From Bacteroidetes bacterium UBA5697 (lineage in GTDB: Bacteria > Bacteroidota > Bacteroidia > B-17B0 > Aurantibacillaceae): 64,000 nucleotides of DNA. The notes under the pieces are model-generated. The model saw only the letters and a list, made by a program, of their open reading frames with translations, made no database searches and was not told where the DNA came from. The stretch covers positions 1-64,000 of the forward strand of contig DIHL01000004.1 in assembly GCA_002420145.1 (NCBI GenBank). Reading direction: 5' to 3'. Shown here in pieces: positions 61,897 to 64,000 of this stretch; position 1 is the first letter of the stretch; every line of letters starts with the position of its first letter. Made by a program: the position numbers and the translations under genes.

Positions 61897-62940
61897 ATGA
61901 AAATAATTAGTTACTTAATCCTTTTCGCGTTAGTAACTCTTGCTTCTTGTAAAACTAATTTAGTTTACATTAACGCTACCAATCCAGCTCCTGTTACTAT
62001 CTCAAAGGATACTAAAAATGTTGGTATCATCACACGAACCACACCTTCTGAAGACAATAAAGTTTTAAATACGATTCATCAAGCTAGATCAGGCGAGTCT
62101 CTTAAATTAATTCAAGAATCTAGTACCGAGTGTGTTCGTGGTTTAAATGATGCTTTAACTCAAAACAAACGTTTTGATATTATTAAGCCCCTTAATGATG
62201 TTGATTTAAAAACGCCTGTAACAGGCTCTTTTCCTTCGCAATTATCTTGGGTAGAAGTAGAAAAAATATGTAAAGATCATGGAGTTGACATATTATTTGT
62301 GTTAGAAGTTTTTGATAGCGAATTAAAAGTGATTCCATTGACGCCTCCTCCAACAAAAATTAATAATGTGATGGATGTGATTAATACAGCTACTCAGGCT
62401 CAAGCAAATATTGTAACTACTATTAAAACTGGTTGGAGAATTTATGATCCAAAAAATAAATATATTTTGGACGAATTTCCAATGTTTGAAAATTTAACGG
62501 TTACTGCTAATGCAGCCAATATTATTAATACTACTGAAGCTATGCTTGGTAGAAAAGAAGCAATCAAGCAAAGTTCAAATCATATGGGACATGTTTATGC
62601 AGATAGAATTATTCCCTACTGGATAAAGTTAACAAGAGATTATTATGTAAAAGGTTCTCATAATTTAAAAATAGCCACTCGAAAAGCTAGAACTGGAAAC
62701 TGGGATGGAGCAGGAGAGTTGTGGTTGCAAGACACAAAGAGCTCTAAAAGAAAAATAGCTGGTAGAGCATGTTATAACATGGCTATTTTAGGTGAAATTA
62801 ATGGCGATTTGGATGGCGCTATTTCTTGGGCTCAAAAAGCCTATGAAAACTACAATAATAAATTAGCCTTAGATTACGTGAGAATTTTACGCAATCGAAA
62901 GCAAAAAATTGAACGATTAGATTACCAATTAGGTAATTAA
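61897..62940 (+). CDS. DUF6340-type lipoprotein with C-terminal TPR-like helices
   Basis: 347 residues. Lipobox LVTLASC with the modified cysteine C18 or C19, then KTNLVYINATNPAPVTISKDTKNVGIITRT, the typical start of this Bacteroidota family. The middle has a nucleotide-like VEKICKDHGVDILFVLEVFDSE stretch also seen in the family. The C-terminal 80 residues are helical and TPR-like (WDGAGELWLQDT, ACYNMAILGEINGDLDGAISWAQKAYE). Function unknown; such lipoproteins face the periplasm or outer membrane. It follows ispF by 6 bases. Confidence 0.8.
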   Translation: MKIISYLILFALVTLASCKTNLVYINATNPAPVTISKDTKNVGIITRTTPSEDNKVLNTIHQARSGESLKLIQESSTECVRGLNDALTQNKRFDIIKPLNDVDLKTPVTGSFPSQLSWVEVEKICKDHGVDILFVLEVFDSELKVIPLTPPPTKINNVMDVINTATQAQANIVTTIKTGWRIYDPKNKYILDEFPMFENLTVTANAANIINTTEAMLGRKEAIKQSSNHMGHVYADRIIPYWIKLTRDYYVKGSHNLKIATRKARTGNWDGAGELWLQDTKSSKRKIAGRACYNMAILGEINGDLDGAISWAQKAYENYNNKLALDYVRILRNRKQKIERLDYQLGN

Positions 62941-63027
62941 GCTCAATATTTGCCCTTTTTATTTCCTTCTTTTCAGTTTTTTTTAAAATACCTTTTTTTA
63001 GGTATGGTGAAACAGTTTGTTATCATA

Positions 63028-63035
63028 TACTTTTG
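63028..63035 (+). promoter_or_regulatory. Candidate promoter -7 box for the DUF4856 gene
   Basis: TACTTTTG, a full match to TAnnTTTG, 35 bases before the ATG at 63071. Confidence 0.4.
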
Positions 63036-63070
63036 ACCCGTATTTATAATCAATCTAAATAAAAAAATAT

Positions 63071-64000
63071 ATGAAACTACTATCTCACACATCACTATTA
63101 ATAGGTTTACCTATTTCAATTATGCTATTAACGACGTCTTGTAAAAAAGACACTGTTGAGCCAGAAGAAGAAACACCAGCACCTAGTGGGCCAACTTATA
63201 ATATCCCTGCAACTTATAACTTTACAAGTGCTGATTTTACCAGTTCAACTCAACGACTTTCAATGTTGGGAGAAATGATTACTTACATTAGATCTACTCA
63301 CACAACTACACAAACAACTCAGCCAACAATATTGGCTCAAAAACTAAAAGACATGTATGTTAATGCAAATAATCAATTTACATTAACTACACTAAATACT
63401 TCAGGCCTTCAATTAAAAGATAAAACTGATAATACATTTTCATTTCAAACTATTTTAGAAGCTAGTTTTGATGATGCTGAGCCAGCAAGTATTACTGCAG
63501 CTGCTAATCCTACAGTTTCTACAGCATCTAACGGTGTTAAAGGAAAATTGGTAACATCTACTCGTGCTATTTTGGTGGATGCAAATGGACTTGAATATAA
63601 AGAGTTAGCTGAAAAAGGTTTAATGGGTTCAGTACTTTATTATCAAGCAATGACCATTTTAAAAAACATTGCTACTTATGATAATGTGACTAAAGTAAAT
63701 GGCATAACAGCTCAAGAAAAAGCTTGGGACGAAGCTTTTGGTTATTTTGGTGTGCCTATTGATTTTCCAACTAATGTAACAGGTTTAAAAAATTGGGGAA
63801 GCTACTGTAATTCTGTGAACGTTGCTATTGGCTCCAACTCAACTATTATGGATGCTTTTTTAAAAGGAAGAGCAGCTATAAGTAATGGAGACGCAGCTAG
63901 ACGTGATGCAAATAGGGACATAGTGATGGCAACATGGGAAAAAGTTGTTGCAGCTAAGTGTATCGGTTATTTAAAAGGAGCAAAAAACAATTTATCTGAT
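63071..64000 (+). CDS. DUF4856 lipoprotein, cut by window edge
   Basis: 310 codons are visible with no stop; the gene continues beyond the right edge. The signal ends in a lipobox (TTSC, then KKDTVEPEEE). The mature part matches the DUF4856 pattern: YNIPATYNF, then RLSMLGEMITYI, KGLMGSVLYYQAM, AWDEAFGYFGVPIDFP, NWGSYCNSVN, and IMDAFLKGRAAISNGD. In genomes I know, DUF4856 genes often stand beside imelysin-type and TonB-receptor genes linked to iron uptake; whether that holds here lies outside the window. Confidence 0.85.
   Translation, partial: MKLLSHTSLLIGLPISIMLLTTSCKKDTVEPEEETPAPSGPTYNIPATYNFTSADFTSSTQRLSMLGEMITYIRSTHTTTQTTQPTILAQKLKDMYVNANNQFTLTTLNTSGLQLKDKTDNTFSFQTILEASFDDAEPASITAAANPTVSTASNGVKGKLVTSTRAILVDANGLEYKELAEKGLMGSVLYYQAMTILKNIATYDNVTKVNGITAQEKAWDEAFGYFGVPIDFPTNVTGLKNWGSYCNSVNVAIGSNSTIMDAFLKGRAAISNGDAARRDANRDIVMATWEKVVAAKCIGYLKGAKNNLSD

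Noticed and set aside
62985..63005. ATACC/GGTAT inverted words after the DUF6340 gene as a terminator
   Set aside because: The stem is only five bases with a long A/T loop; too weak to call.
1..64000. tRNA genes, CRISPR arrays, phage genes, IS transposases, replication origin
   Set aside because: Read for in all gaps; no cloverleaf-like GGTTC-AATCC arm, no regular spacer array, no transposase or integrase motif and no DnaA-box cluster was seen. The gaps are all under 300 bases.

Overview
The window is AT-rich and almost fully coding. It looks like a chromosomal piece of a Gram-negative Bacteroidota (Bacteroidetes) bacterium. The reasons are: a giant secreted protein with a type IX secretion C-terminal sorting signal; the Bacteroidota order of the division and cell-wall (dcw) cluster, with a short FtsL-like protein and FtsZ ending in NSFLHDNVD; LpxB (lipid A); a MurE with the DNPR motif of meso-diaminopimelate enzymes; several families found mainly in this phylum (DUF4856, DUF6340, Rieske-like lipoprotein); and promoters that fit the phylum's -7 box TAnnTTTG. 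I cannot fix the order or genus. I saw no tRNA, rRNA, CRISPR, prophage or transposase gene.

Layout. 1-9.2 kb: end of a secreted protein, secA, a membrane ligand-sensor histidine kinase with its LytTR regulator, and hemL. 9.2-18.1 kb: one 2945-residue surface protein built from a beta-helix, three 1.3 kb repeats, five 71-residue Ig-like repeats and a T9SS tail. 18-31.8 kb: small housekeeping operons (surE - small membrane protein - lpxB - SpoIID; RidA; an RRM protein; a C-terminal processing protease; an RsmB-type rRNA methyltransferase) and two amidohydrolase-fold proteins, the second being adenine deaminase. 31.8-43.4 kb: enzymes and membrane proteins, including an alpha/beta hydrolase without its serine, thymidine kinase, an M28 peptidase, an acyl-CoA carboxylase subunit, a CHASE-type histidine kinase with an RNA helicase, and PgeF. 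43.5-60.3 kb: the complete dcw operon on the minus strand, mraZ-rsmH-ftsL-ftsI-murE-mraY-murD-(MurD C-domain protein)-ftsW-murG-murC-ftsQ-ftsA-ftsZ, bounded by a four-box MraZ operator at one end and a hairpin terminator at the other. 60.4-64 kb: an acyltransferase, ispF, a DUF6340 lipoprotein and a truncated DUF4856 lipoprotein.

The most unusual things are in and around the dcw operon. A free-standing copy of the MurD C-terminal (glutamate-ligase) domain sits two bases after murD. Five dcw genes have to start at GTG or TTG. The operon is also dotted with short palindromic repeats of several families: some lie in gaps, one lies inside ftsZ, and one lies in the last codons of ftsQ, and both coding copies are read in frame without a stop. 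Two copies of one repeat (before ade and before murG) differ in ways that keep the same hairpin.

Function as a whole: peptidoglycan precursor synthesis and septation (dcw, PgeF, perhaps SpoIID), envelope building and export (SecA, LpxB, T9SS cargo, processing protease), isoprenoid and tetrapyrrole supply (IspF, HemL), nucleotide salvage (adenine deaminase, thymidine kinase) and two sensory systems.
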